Assembly: GCA_028023455.1 (NCBI GenBank)
Contig: JAQFVV010006451.1
Coordinates: forward strand, 374,001-438,000
DNA: 64,000 bases
Reading direction: 5' to 3'
DNA from: Epiperipatus broadwayi
Lineage: Eukaryota > Onychophora > Udeonychophora > Euonychophora > Peripatidae
Part shown: piece after piece, positions 1 to 11,190 of the stretch
How positions within the stretch are numbered: position 1 is the first letter of the stretch
Layout: every line of letters starts with the position of its first letter
Translations under genes and position numbers: made by a program
The notes under the pieces: model-generated
Told to the model about the DNA's origin: nothing
The model's database searches: none
The model's input: only the letters and a program-made list of their open reading frames with translations

Positions 1-285
1 CTGTTTTACTTTATTGCGATTCATTATTATACAAATATCTATTTGACTAACTTAATTTTATTCTAGAGATCTTTTTCATTTATTTAATCCTACAGGCTTT
101 ACTTTTAAAACATTAATTTGTTATTATCCAGTTATTTTTAATTTTATTATCTTAGTTTTAAATAGAAGTTTCAGGTTTAAGCTTCTCAGATTTATTTACA
201 TTAGAATAATCATATTCATGCTCATTGTCCATTTCCGGTCCTTTTTATTTATTTTTCCTTTACTATTCCACCTGTTTACTAACTT

Positions 286-965
286 TTAAACTATGTCAGG
301 TGGTTCCTTCTTTCTTTCTACTAATTCTATAATATAAACGAACTTTCCTCTCTTATCTATCCCGCTTTTATAATTTATTGCTTTATCTCTTTCTCTTTCC
401 ATTCTATTTTCAACTTTGTAAATCAAAAACCCTTGATACATAGCACCACTCTATATTACTTCAATATTAGAATATTTTTTTCTACGCTTTCTTTTTGTTT
501 TAAGTCTCCGTCTAAAATGAATACGAACGTTTACTTTAACCTTTTTATTTTCTATCTTGATTAATTTTATTTCCAAACTACTATGCTTAATGCTAACTTC
601 TGCCTTTTGATGTACATAGCTTTCTACTTTATCTGTTTCAATGCTATCTGATTCTAACTCAAATTTTATGTCTTTTATCACCTCAACTTCCTGACTTTCT
701 TTAGTTAAGTCTAACTCTCTACTTTTTTGGTTCCCCTTTACTTTTCCTGTAATTTCACATTTTATTTCTCTTACTTCTGCTCTGAGTTCCCTAATTTCTG
801 TTTAAGTTCTACCTGACCTTGTTCAAATTTCTGACCCAATTTTTGTTTGAACTCTTGCATCATATTCATCATCATTCGCATCTCAGATACTTCTTTCTCT
901 TTTTTCACTAACTGAGGATTTTTAAAATATATTGGGCTTTCTTCCGGATCCATTGCTTTATTCAT
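286..965 (-). pseudogene. Broken gag-like ORF of an LTR retroelement
   Basis: Three minus-strand open stretches follow one another in different frames. The first (965 to 771) starts at a Met and is a charged, Gln/Lys-rich coiled-coil-like segment with MDPEES near its start. The second is open from about 790 to 451, so the two overlap and look like one protein split by a small frameshift near 785. It ends in a strongly basic stretch (RRRLKTKRKRRKK). A third frame, about 447 to 286, is open and ends in a Lys/Glu-rich segment. A short acidic start, a coiled coil and then a basic RNA-binding-like tail is typical of retroelement Gag, but I see no capsid core, zinc knuckle or protease motif, so family placement is inferred. 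The rest of any pol would lie left of the window. It could instead be an unrelated lineage-specific protein remnant. Confidence 0.4.
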
Positions 966-999
966 AGTTATGCTATTACTTTGTATTTTTATTTTATTT

Positions 1000-2985
1000 T
1001 ATTTTCTTTAAAAATTATCCTTTGCATTAACAAATCAAATATTATTATTGTTTATTTATTTTTCTTACTGAGACGGAAACATACGCTGACTTCCCCCCCC
1101 TTTTGTCCATTTTTCTCTACCCATTCCTAATGCTTTAGCTCCACCCAAATATCAACTGTCTGATTTAAAAGAATGATTTATCTTAACCAACGTAAATAAC
1201 ATAAATCTCTTTTCATTTAAAGAAAAAAAAGTTTTGGTCAATTCTTTTTTTTTATTTTTAAATTAATACCACTTTAAATATGTAATTTAGCTTTTCTTTA
1301 AGGTTTTTATTTTTAAACATGAACAAAGTATTTAATGAACTGTCATTTTTGACAGGTTTGGCTCCAAACATTGGGAGAGATTTTGTACCAGATTGTTCCG
1401 CAGAACGTCTTACTTACACATATAAGTTTTGGCTGGTTTCAAACTTCTTCATAATACATTTATAACCTTATTTAATTATAAATGTTATGTGAATGAACCA
1501 GCAAGTTTGAGCAAAATGGGAGATATTATTGATAGCTTTAACTATCAACAATGGCCCACCTCAGCTGCTAGATTCAAACCCATACTATCCAAACACTTTA
1601 TTTGTTTTGGAGTAAACCCCAGGGTGCCAGCTAGTCTCAGACTAACATATTTGGTCAGTAGGCTCATAATCGAGTGCTCTAAACAATCCCAAAAGTAGCC
1701 TAGTCTAATTTTAATCAATAATAAAATACAGAAAAAAGAATTGGTCAAAAGATATGGATAAAAAGGAATTGATAAAAAGAATTGACCGACAAATAAAGTA
1801 TAAGTTTAAAGACCATTTATTTTAATTAACATTAACTAAGTTTAAATATTTTCTAAATCTAATATAATACTCGCACATTTTAATTTAACACAATATGATA
1901 TGTCTTATGAGAAAGCAAAATAATATTTGACATTGATAAATTATCTAACTTCATAAACACACACATCAATAGTTCATTTTATGCATGCTTAAGAGTTCAA
2001 ATTGCTTGTATCTGTAGGATTTACGAATTACAGCGGTGGCTACTATGTATAAATGAGAACAATAAAATGTTTTACCTAGGATTTTTGGAACGTGGATATT
2101 GCTTGTTGTTGGCTGCTTCTTATGGAGTATATCTAACCGGTTAGATTTAACATTTCTTGAGGAGATTTGATGCTAATTCATTGGTTTTATTCTTGGAGAC
2201 AGTTGAACATTGATGGAGGATGCAGACATTACATCACGGGCAGGTTTTGATGATCTTGTTGGACTAAAGGGTTAAAGTAAGAGCGTATATTCCCAAAGCT
2301 GCTCAGCACCGCATTTCTGTTTCTGGATACATAATATAAACTGCACTGTTATCTGAACTGAAACAAGACTGAAACTGAAAACTAGGCTGACAACTGACAT
2401 CCAATAAAAATCTGGCTATTTATATATGCAAAGTGTTTTTGTTTTAATATCTTCCAAAAATGTGTGTTGTCAAAATTCCTTTAGTAACTAATCCTTTGAC
2501 AATGTGTTTTTGAAGATTGTTTAATTAGTAGTAGCTTTCATAAATGTGTTGTTTTTATATCTTTAATTAGTAGCCCACTGCTGGTGTGGTTTTTTTAAAT
2601 CTTTATTTAACTTAATAGCCGTCACTGTGTTTTTCAAATATAATTTCTTTTTAACTTTCATTTATATTTTTTTAAATATTATTCTAACACGCATACATTT
2701 ATTTACACTCGCATGCACATATATAATTTATTATAATAAGCTCGAATGAAAAGAGATTTATATTTTTTTTAAACTTTAAATTATTTATTTTTACGAATAC
2801 TAATTAAGAAAAACTTTACTTCCTTTTATAAAACTTTTACTTTAACTTTCTAAAGAAAACCCCCTTCCCACTTTTAATCAATAATTTCAACTTTTATTTC
2901 AAACTCTTTTACGAAAGATTTTTATTTTAATAATTTTTTTAGAGAAAATTATTTTATATACATGTGCCAATTTGGCCTTGGCACA
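1000..2985 (-). mobile_element. LTR-like region upstream of the gag remnant
   Basis: Reading leftward from 2985, the segment opens with a self-complementary tip (TGTGCC then GGCACA, 2963-2985) next to a (TA)n tract. It has a TATA-like box at about 2415-2430 (minus), followed by GC-richer sequence that could be the R/U5 and leader, and it leads into the gag-like ORF at 965. This order is what a 5' LTR plus leader would give. No second LTR copy is in the window, so the right-hand limit of the LTR and the primer-binding site cannot be set. The segment AATGAAAAGAGATTTAT occurs near 2747 and in inverted form near 1200. Small ORFs inside it (for example 1429-1698) look fortuitous. Confidence 0.35.
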
Positions 2986-3034
2986 ATATATATATATATG
3001 TTCAAATGAAGATATATATATATATATATATATA
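2985..3034. repeat. (TA)n microsatellite, interrupted
   Basis: Two TA runs separated by about 14 bases of non-repeat sequence. They directly abut the self-complementary tip at 2963-2985. Confidence 0.9.
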
Positions 3035-3318
3035 TGAAGCTTTAAAAAGATAGACTAAGTAAAACAGCTTTAAATAGGTCACTGAAATGCATAAACTATT
3101 CCAACAGCTTCTTACACAATACAAGTATAAAGAGAAAGTAATAACAGATTGAGCAGTTTTATACTTTGTTCTGCACATTAGCTAAAAACATCAACATAAT
3201 CATTCATGATTAACCATAGATGATGAAAGGAATTGACTACCAGAAAATCATAAGCAAAATTTGCATTTAAACTTTTTTTTAAGTTTTAATTTTCATCATT
3301 TTAAACTAAGATTGTAAA

Positions 3319-4022
3319 AATGATATGAAGCCCAACACTTTATCTAATGGTTAATTATTAAGTAGAAAATCTGAATTTTTCAGACATTCATATGTTTTCA
3401 AACCCAGCTATCTAACTTAAATAGCCATGGAACTGAACCAAATGCAGATAAACCATATATTAATAGCTTTAGCAATATAAAATCTCCAAACCTTAAGAGC
3501 CAAAAATATAATTGCAAAAAAAATCAAGTCATATGTCACATTACCTGATTTATTAAGCTTATATTATAAATGTTATTAATGAGCATGCCAATGGCTCTTA
3601 ACAAGATTTTCAGAATATCTCTCTCATTAGACTGGTTATAGCTTCTGGATTTCTCAGGTTTTGGTGTTTTACATTTCTAAAGCTATTAATATATGGTGTA
3701 TCTGAAATTGGTTCAGTCCCATATGGATATTTAAGTTGGATAGCTGGATTTGAAGACATATGGATGTCTGATTTGAAAACATATGGATGTCTGAAAAGTT
3801 AAGATTTTCTACTTAATAGTTAACCATTAGATAAAGTTTTGGGCTTGACCTGGTATTTTAAATCTAATGCTTGAATATCCTAGTGCCTACTAAGGAAAGT
3901 CAAAAGCTAGAAACCAGTCTGGGGATAGGAATATTTTGAAAAGCTTGTTAAGAGCTATTGGCATGCTCATTACTAACATTTGTACTACAAGCTTAATAAA
4001 TTAGATCATGTGACATATGACT
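3319..4022. repeat. Interleaved fold-back repeat (A-B-A'-B')
   Basis: Segment A (about 3325-3500) reappears inverted at about 3665-3850. A second segment B (about 3535-3620) reappears inverted at about 3940-4022. The two inverted pairs overlap in order A, B, A', B' rather than nesting. Shared blocks include GCTATTAATATATGG and TTGGCATGCTCATTA. Parts of A' match sequence at 17985-18110 and 35170-35290, so this is a dispersed modular family. There is no coding capacity; it looks like a non-autonomous DNA element or a rearranged pair of them. Confidence 0.7.
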
Positions 4023-4032
4023 TGATTTCTTT

Positions 4033-4033
<1 letters not shown>

Positions 4034-4066
<33 letters not shown>

Positions 4067-4068
4067 CT
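4034..4068. repeat. (CA)n/(TA)n microsatellite
   Basis: A CA run passes directly into a TA run. Confidence 0.85.
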
Positions 4069-4224
4069 GCATAAATAAAAACATAGATGTATAGTTTTAT
4101 TGAAACCTTTTTAACATTACATTGCAATAATTATAATATCTATGATACATATACATCTGCAATAGTGAATTCTTAAATGCTTATATATATATATATGCTC
4201 AAAATATGCTTATATATATATATA

Positions 4225-4855
4225 TGCTCAAAATATGAAAATAAAGATTGATTATGATGAATTAGAAGAGGTTCACAGTTACAATTACCTTGGTCAGATT
4301 ATTAATACAGATGGAAACATAATGGAGGAAATTAATCATAGAATTAAACTTGGTTGGAGTGCTTTTGGTAGAAATAACTTGATACTAAAAGGAAATATGC
4401 CTATGTGTTTGAAAAGGAAGGTTTTTAACAAATGTGTTTTACCAGTTTTTACTTATGGATCTGAGACTTGGACACTCAATAGAAGAGCAATACAGAGACT
4501 TCAGACCACTCAAAAAAGTATGGAGAGATGTATGTTGGGATTATCAAGAAGAGATTGAAAATGCAATGTATGGGTAAGAGAACAAACAGGTGTTACTGAC
4601 CTCATTGAAAAAATTAAAAGATTGAAGTGGAGTTGGGCTGGACATATTGCTAGAAGAGATGATAATAGATGGACAATTAAAATTTTAAACTGGATTCCAG
4701 GAGATTGTAAAAGACCCAGAAAGAGACCACATATGAGATGGATGGATGAAATAAGAAAGTGTGCAGGGGTGATGTGGAGAAGAGAAGCTAAAGATCGGAG
4801 AAGATGGATTAAACTTGGAGGGACCTTCATCTTGCAGTGGATTGATAATTGTTGA
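4225..4855 (+). pseudogene. RTE-type LINE, 3' fragment (RT C-terminal region)
   Basis: One frame from 4235 to 4852 encodes the part of the reverse transcriptase protein after the catalytic fingers/palm. It has the diagnostic YGSETWTLNRR stretch, WVREQTGVTDLIEKIKRLKW and WAGHIARR. It is interrupted by one in-frame TGA at 4556-4558; the longer copy at 43.5-46.7 kb has Gln there. Homology begins at GCTCAAAATATG, inside the ORF, so this is a 5'-truncated insertion as usual for target-primed retrotransposition. It ends just before a (TA)n run at 4855. A reading frame with only one stop over ~620 bases suggests fairly recent insertion. Minus-strand ORFs here are shadows. Confidence 0.9.
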
Positions 4856-4869
4856 TATATATATATTCT

Positions 4870-5795
4870 TTTGAACACTAGTGATTGTAAATGCTGCAAC
4901 TACTATGATTGTTATTTAGTGTTATTTGAATTTTTCTGTCAATTTGTCAAGTAAATTAATGGTTTTCTGCATTTAAGGATTTAACAAATTTTTGAAGACC
5001 ATTTTTCCACTTAGAATTTTTTTTAAACTTATCTTGAATTATTAAATTTTTTCTGGATTAAAGTCAGCTTGCTCCATAGGAAAATGATTTTTTATTACTG
5101 CAAAATTTTTTATATTATAATGAAAATAGATAACCTTTTTTATAGCCAAACTGCAAGTATTAGCATGTTTAATGAAATCTCTACCTGAAAACCAAATTTT
5201 ACTTTGATGATCTTCTGATTAAAGACAGTACATTATGAACATCTTTAAAAATAAAAATGTAAATTATTTAATGTTGATGTTAAAGATATGACAAGGTCAG
5301 AATGCAGAAATCTACAATGAGGTTAGATCTTAAAGAGTTTCAGAAAAAAAATGGTTTTCCTCAGAAGAGTAAAAACAGAATTAAAAGATGTTATGTCATC
5401 TATACTTAATACAGATTTCTTTAATTGAAATATTATTAATTGAGTCATTACCTTAAATTCCTATTTTATTTCACCTTTTTCTTGGTTTTAGATAATAATT
5501 TAGTGTTATTTTCATGTATAAGATCCAACTCATAATCTAATGATAGTTTATATATTTCCAAGATTGTGAAGTATAATTTAATATAAATAACTAGAATATA
5601 TGTTCTATGCTGTTTAAAATGATGATAAATTCTGGATTAATTTTCAGATGAATAAAGTAAACAAAAATGAAGAAAATACACAATATATGCTAATATCTTC
5701 TCACATGAAATATAAAATTATTAATATATTACTGAATTTTATGTGACTACATATGTAACTACCACAATGTGTAATGATAATAAATATACTATTTA
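4870..5795. other. AT-rich sequence, nothing recognised
   Basis: I see no long ORF, RNA gene, tandem repeat or clear inverted repeat in this stretch. Confidence 0.6.
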
Positions 5796-5985
5796 GAGCA
5801 GGTAAAATATATTAGATATCTTGGAATGATAATAGATAAAGCTGTGTCTTGGAAACATCATATTGATATTCTAATTAATAAGTTTAATATTCTCTACCAA
5901 TGCTTTGCAAAATCTAAAAATATTTTTTCTTCTGAGCATTCTTGTAACTGTATATAAATCTTTGTGTGAATTATACATATGAAGT
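5796..5985 (+). pseudogene. CR1/L2/jockey-like RT fragment
   Basis: Translation of about 5800-5940 gives a stretch with KYIRYLGMIIDK followed by VSWKHHIDILINKFN. This matches the well-known post-palm motif of CR1/L2/jockey-type RTs (YLGV-I-D--LSW--HI). Further downstream a frame change is needed to keep similarity (YKSLCELY-like). There is no start codon and no other domain, so this is a short relic. It belongs to a different LINE clade from the RTE copies in this window. Assignment rests on motif recognition only. Confidence 0.55.
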
Positions 5986-6000
5986 AGTTCTTTATTTTTT

Positions 6001-6176
6001 GGAGTTCATAAGATGTTTGAACACTGGAGAAGACAGAGTTGGGTCATGATCCACTGATCTCAAGTACTATATATTTGTTTACTACCTGAATTCCATAAGA
6101 TATTTGAGCACTAAAGGAGACAAAAGGTAGGTCATGATACATTGTCCTTAAGTACCAAGTCTATCCCTTTTTATTA
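6001..6176. repeat. Two-copy direct repeat, period about 87 bp
   Basis: CATAAGAT starts at 6007 and again at 6094. Shared blocks include GGTCATGAT and AAGTAC. A related block (CTATGATCCATTGACCTGA) occurs near 9325-9345, so the unit is also dispersed. Confidence 0.65.
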
Positions 6177-6856
6177 CATCAAACTATGTTATGCCATGAG
6201 TCATTACTAAAATACGAAATAACAATTTATAGTCATGACAGATATTGTAAATATTAAATAACTAACATTCCAGAAAATAATGTCAATTTAATAGAATAAA
6301 ATTATGTCTAAAAAAGAAAGAATTGGTTATAGAAACAATATTTTATTATTTGATGAATTTCTTCAATACATAATTATAGAAAAAAAAATTTTTTGATAAT
6401 ACTTTCAAAAAACCCTTTGTTAAATAATTTGAAATATTTCTTAGAAAAGCATATATATAATTGTAAAATATTGTTATAAGTAGAAATCACTATGCCCCTG
6501 AACTATTTAACAATTTATTCAATGAATTAAATAGCTTACAACATTATATGGAATAAAAAATCATACCAAAAGCATACTTTAAAATGAAGAAAAATAGTAT
6601 ATTAAAATATATCAATAATCAATATTTTAATTATATATAATGAATAGGTTATTGAAATATGTTTTCTTTTTGTGACCCCTAGCTTATTTTGTATTATATT
6701 TAAAACTAAAAAAGTTGTAATTATTTAAATTGTCTATGACAATCTTTCCTACATAAAAGTACAAAAGAAAAATGAAATTTTATGACAATATATTTTATCA
6801 TATAAATAAATAAATATTATTAATAAAGTGTAAATTTTATAAAATCAAATATTATA

Positions 6857-6990
6857 TAGGGTATATGAGCACATACTTTCACACAACCCACCATTCTCCA
6901 CACTATCTCATAACACTGATACCCTTGAACACGTGTTCAAGTGAGAATTGTGGGTCGTGTGAAAGTCTGTGCTCATATAGCCTATATATT
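6857..6990. repeat. Short inverted-repeat element
   Basis: The left arm TATGAGCACATACTTTCACA is matched in inverse near 6955-6980 (TGTGAAAGTCTGTGCTCATA). Between them ACACGTGT lies near the centre. Its internal text (CACTATCTCATA, ACTGATAC) resembles the start of the fold-back family at 23455, 31587, 39332 and 60838. Confidence 0.75.
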
Positions 6991-8900
6991 ACATATATAA
7001 TCACATGTATAATAAGCCTGTGTGTTTCAGTTAAAATCAAATATTATGCAATATTTTACTCCTTCAGACTAAAATATTTTAGGTTACTAGTTTTTGATTT
7101 AATTAAGGTTCCTTAAAATAATAATGCTTATATTGAAAGAATGGAGTTTTCTAGAATTCTGAGTTTCCAGAGATATTATCATTTGAAAATCATGATCAAA
7201 GTCTTTGAAAATTAAAATGTAGAAATGTAATGCTTAAATGTTAAAAACATCATAGTAAAAGCTAATTATAATTTTTTATGTTGTTGTTCTTGGATTTTTC
7301 TTCTTCAAAATAAGCCAGCTGGCTAAAGACAAGACAAATAAATATTAGTACTGTATAATATAACATAATTTATAATTATCTACTTCTAATTGTAATTTCC
7401 ATCTGTTAAATAACGTTCTTGATCTATATAACGTTCAGTTGTTCAATGCGAGAATGATTAAAAGTATGAAAATGGTTGTAATATGAAAATCTTATTAACA
7501 TTTATGAGGTAGCTATAAACTACGAATAATGGTTTGCAGGCAAGTTTAAACTATGACAAATACGGATCAAAAATTATCACTTGATCAGGCAAAGAATATA
7601 TGTAAATAATAACTTTACATTTAAATGTTAGGACGAATGATTTTTTTTTTGTTAGTATTATAAATGTTCATTAAAAAATATTATACATGTGTATTTAAAT
7701 ATTTAACAATCTTTCAAAAACATATATTTAATTTTCTTCTACAGTAAACAATTTAAAGGTAATGTAAATAAATTTAAAAATTGTATGTTTACTTTTTAAT
7801 ATATTACAATTTTAATTGTTAGAAAAGATTCTTAATTATCTTTTTACTCGTTTTTTTTTTTTTTAAAGATCAGTATATTTACAGAAAAAGTTTAATATTT
7901 AAAATGAATTTTAAATATCAAGTTGAATCATGAGAAAATTATTCACAGAAAAGCGGAATAGGGAGAGGGAAGGTATAAACTTTAAAACATTTTATTATGT
8001 AAAATTTTAAAATAAACATCATATAACTAAACTGAATACTATATACTTAACTAAAGTATATCTAGTCTAAATAATTACATGTTTTATGTTCAGATAGATA
8101 GATGGAATATTTAAAACAAACACAGCAAATACGTAAGTTGGCCATTCTAGTTGTAAAGTGCATATTACTTTAAAATAGAAATATGTACCTGTGTGGATGT
8201 GCGTGTGTGTCATTTTTTATATAGATGTCTATTTTTTTAAAAAACACTTAAAATAAATACCAAAATGTTTTACTCGATGTTTGAAATAAATACTATTTTT
8301 ATAATTATAATGTTTCAAGAAGAATAAAAAATGGATTCTGTTATTATATCTTTCCCTTACTTTTGGATCATATGTTATTTCATGCTTATTTTAAAAAAAA
8401 TATATAATAATAATTGTGCTTGCGCTTTACGCAAAAAAGTGAAGCTTGTCTAAATCTTACAAAGTTATATGGCTTAGCGCTTTCGGAGATCTTGAGTCTC
8501 CATAATCATAGCCTACTTTTAACTGAAGTTATGTTGTGGTTTATGTAAAATTTTATGCAATTTTTTTTTTTTTTTTTATAATGACCATTTTCTGGAGATT
8601 GTAAAGCACGATTCTTTCCGGTTTATTGCATCACTGTCATTTGCAATCAAAGGTGAAGTAAAAACTATTATTTTATAATAACTTTTAAGTAGAATAAAGA
8701 TTTAATGAATACTATCATGTTTATTGTATATAAAATTTACAATACTAAAAATCTTACTTTAATCCAAAAATTTGGGTCAATAAATATTTCTCTTTTTTCG
8801 TTTTTATTTTTTTGGTAAATGTCATTAAATCATTCTAGAAAATATAGTTATTAGTTATGTATGCAGATATATTAATAAGTAGATATAAAAAAGGTAATTG
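6991..8900. other. AT-rich sequence, no gene recognised
   Basis: Homopolymer T runs (for example near 7850 and 8560) and scattered short AT motifs. The slightly GC-richer patch at 8410-8520 has short stem-like words but does not fold into a convincing tRNA and has no open exon that I could support. Confidence 0.5.
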
Positions 8901-8904
8901 TCAA

Positions 8905-9010
8905 ACACTGGTGGCCGAGTGGTTAGCACAGCTGCTTTACAAGCAGTTGTCCCTGAGTTCGCTTCCTGGCCTATGCTTTGACACATTAAAAAATAAATCT
9001 AAAAAAAAGG
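8905..9010 (+). mobile_element. Short tRNA-derived SINE (tRNA-Val-like), copy 1
   Basis: A-box-like TGGCCGAGTGG at 8912-8922 and B-box-like GAGTTCGCTTCC follow tRNA spacing. The anticodon stem-loop CTGC-TTTACAA-GCAG gives anticodon TAC, so the source looks like tRNA-Val. The T-stem and acceptor pair badly, so it is not a functional tRNA gene. It continues into GACACATTAAAAAATAAA, a tail shared with the copies at 50678 and 58728. Transcription would be by RNA polymerase III from the internal boxes, with mobilisation by a LINE (inference). Confidence 0.75.
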
Positions 9011-9914
9011 TAGTTAGAGAAGAAAAGCTGTTAGGTATACAGACAGTTAATTAAATGGTTGGGGTAGTAAATAGAAGAATGGATAAACTGGTATATAGAC
9101 TCACAAGAAATAATATACAGATTAAGGAACAAATAGATAAATGAAAGTATAGATGAACCAATAGAGAGGTAAATTATATAAATGTATTGGATAAAATAAT
9201 TAATAACTACACAAGATACAGAAGTTGTTTCTTTCAGTATAAACATTACTAAGATATCCTATTAATTGTGATGGTTTATTGTTTAGGTATTCATAATTCA
9301 AATACCAGAAGAAATAAAACTGAGCTATGATCCATTGACCTGAAACTCTAGAGCCTACTATTGTACCACACTATACTAAATCATGCATGCAGGATATACT
9401 TACAATATTAAGCTGCCATTAGCAGTAATAAAAGTCCAGAGCTATATTTACATATATATATAATAGAAAGAGAGCATGTTATAATGTAATAGATAGTGTA
9501 GAACAATGTAGTTAGTTATGCAATAGCCTGCAGAACACAGAGTGTGGTGATTCAAGCATAAAATAAAGTCAATGGCTTTTCAAATAGCCGAATAGTTTTA
9601 ATAAATACAAATTTGTTTTCTTTAATATATACTTAATATATTCAGTAAACAATATTGATCAGTAATTTAGATATTTTTACAAAGACATTATATGAACATA
9701 TTTAATTTTTGTAATAAATTACTAACATAAAAAGAAAACTGCTGATTTTAAAATTATTCATGAGCTAGCTGTTAATTCCACTGATGCAGTTTCTGCTTAT
9801 CCATTATTCTTCTGAAAAATTGTTTAGATTCTAATGACCTATTTAAGGTTGCTGTTTTACTTTACTTGCAGATAAAAATATATTGTCATATTTGAAAAAA
9901 ATCTTTGAAGTATT
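9011..9914. other. AT-rich sequence, no gene recognised
   Basis: Contains a piece related to the 6001-6176 repeat (around 9320-9400) and little else that I can interpret. Confidence 0.5.
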
Positions 9915-9985
9915 TTGATAGAGCATTAGTCTCACATGCTAAGAGCTGGATTTGAGTCTAGGTTGAGTAAACTTGTTTATGTTTT
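9915..9985 (+). mobile_element. Degenerate tRNA-like SINE relic
   Basis: GATAGAGCATTAGTCTCACA resembles a D-arm plus anticodon arm (stem TTAGT/GCTAA, loop CTCACAT, anticodon CAC). It is followed by a B-box-like GGATTTGAGTCTAG. The 5' acceptor and A box are not preserved. An old tRNA-derived repeat is more likely than a gene. Confidence 0.4.
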
Positions 9986-10962
9986 CAGATTAACAGCAGG
10001 ATTAAATAAAGGGTATCCACCCTATAATTAAATCAAATTATAACAATTATTTGTTTAATGGGTATCTACCTATTTCTGAATAAACAGCAAACAAAAGTAA
10101 TAAATTATTCAAATTGTCAACACCCTAAGACTTGCATATTTTCTTAAATGTTTTGCTTTTGTTCCTCTTTGAAGAAACAGGAATGTTGGAAAATTCTTTA
10201 TCCAGTTATTTGTTTATTAATGACTAATTTACATCACTTTCTTTTTACTAAAAAAAAAGAATCATTTAATTTAAAAATATTTTTAAAGCATTGATTCTTC
10301 CTTAGTAAATTCTATATTACTTCAGAATAGTACTTTTGGGACAATTTACTGGCCACAATTTTAATTGAATAACATTTAAATGGTATATATGTAATAATTG
10401 AATTGTAATCATATGATAAATACTTCTAAGTGAATAGAAAATTTATATATTTTAGTTATTTTTATAACAAAATATAAAACTCCATAGTTACAATTTTAAC
10501 TGCATAACTCAAATTGCCCAAAATGGCAGTCCTGATTTTGATCTCAAGTTATTTTCAATAATTTTTAAGAATTAATAAGTATAAATTTATTTATTTTTAA
10601 AATTATATATTGTTTTTAAAAGTACTTACATTTATGTTATGGGAAGAAAGGAGATGATTATGTTATTTTAGCTAATATATAAAGTAAACTATTTTCTTAA
10701 TTTGGTTATTTTAGCAATATTTAAAAGTAATTTTAATAATAATTTTTTCCACATAGTTTTATTTTGATAAGACCAAATATAAAAAATTAAATTTTTCTAA
10801 TTAAGTTCAATTTAATTATATTATGTTGTCATAGGAACATTAAATATTAAAGCTTATCATAATAACAGTACTTTACTACACACTTTTAACATCAGAATCA
10901 GTTATCTACATATAGGTTACACACATTCATATTATCAATCATGTCTACACTAGTTATATATA
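9986..10962. other. AT-rich sequence, nothing recognised
   Basis: Simple AT-rich text without ORFs, repeats of note or RNA-like folds. Confidence 0.55.
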
Positions 10963-11176
10963 ATGGTAGTTGTAACTTACACCGCATGTGGCTGCAAGAG
11001 GTGCTGTTTCTGTAACAACCACGGAAATATTCAGAATAGGGGGTCAAAAGCAGTGATGCAAGTTCCAGCTGCTGGAACTTGCATCACTGCTTTTGACCCC
11101 CTATTCTGAATATTTCTGTGGTTGACACAGAAACAGCACTTCTTGTGGGCACATGGGGCATAAGATACAAGTACCT
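10963..11176. repeat. Long hairpin element with perfect 45-nt core arms
   Basis: The arms 11025-11069 and 11071-11115 are perfect inverse complements around a single T. Imperfect pairing continues outward to about 10963 and 11176. The right end meets a (TA)n run at 11176-11190, then the LTR at 11191. It encodes nothing and could be a fold-back transposon or an inversion-type duplication. Confidence 0.85.
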
Positions 11177-11190
11177 ATATATATATATAT

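Noticed and set aside
1429-1748. Overlapping ORFs on both strands (89 and 67 codons)
   Set aside because: No domain, both strands open by chance in a locally GC-richer patch; better explained as LTR/leader sequence.
8410-8520. Possible tRNA or small RNA gene
   Set aside because: A few short stems can be drawn, but no A/B box pair or cloverleaf fits.
8905-8990. Functional tRNA-Val gene
   Set aside because: Anticodon arm is good, but acceptor and T stems mispair and the sequence continues into an A-rich tail shared with two other copies, so SINE.
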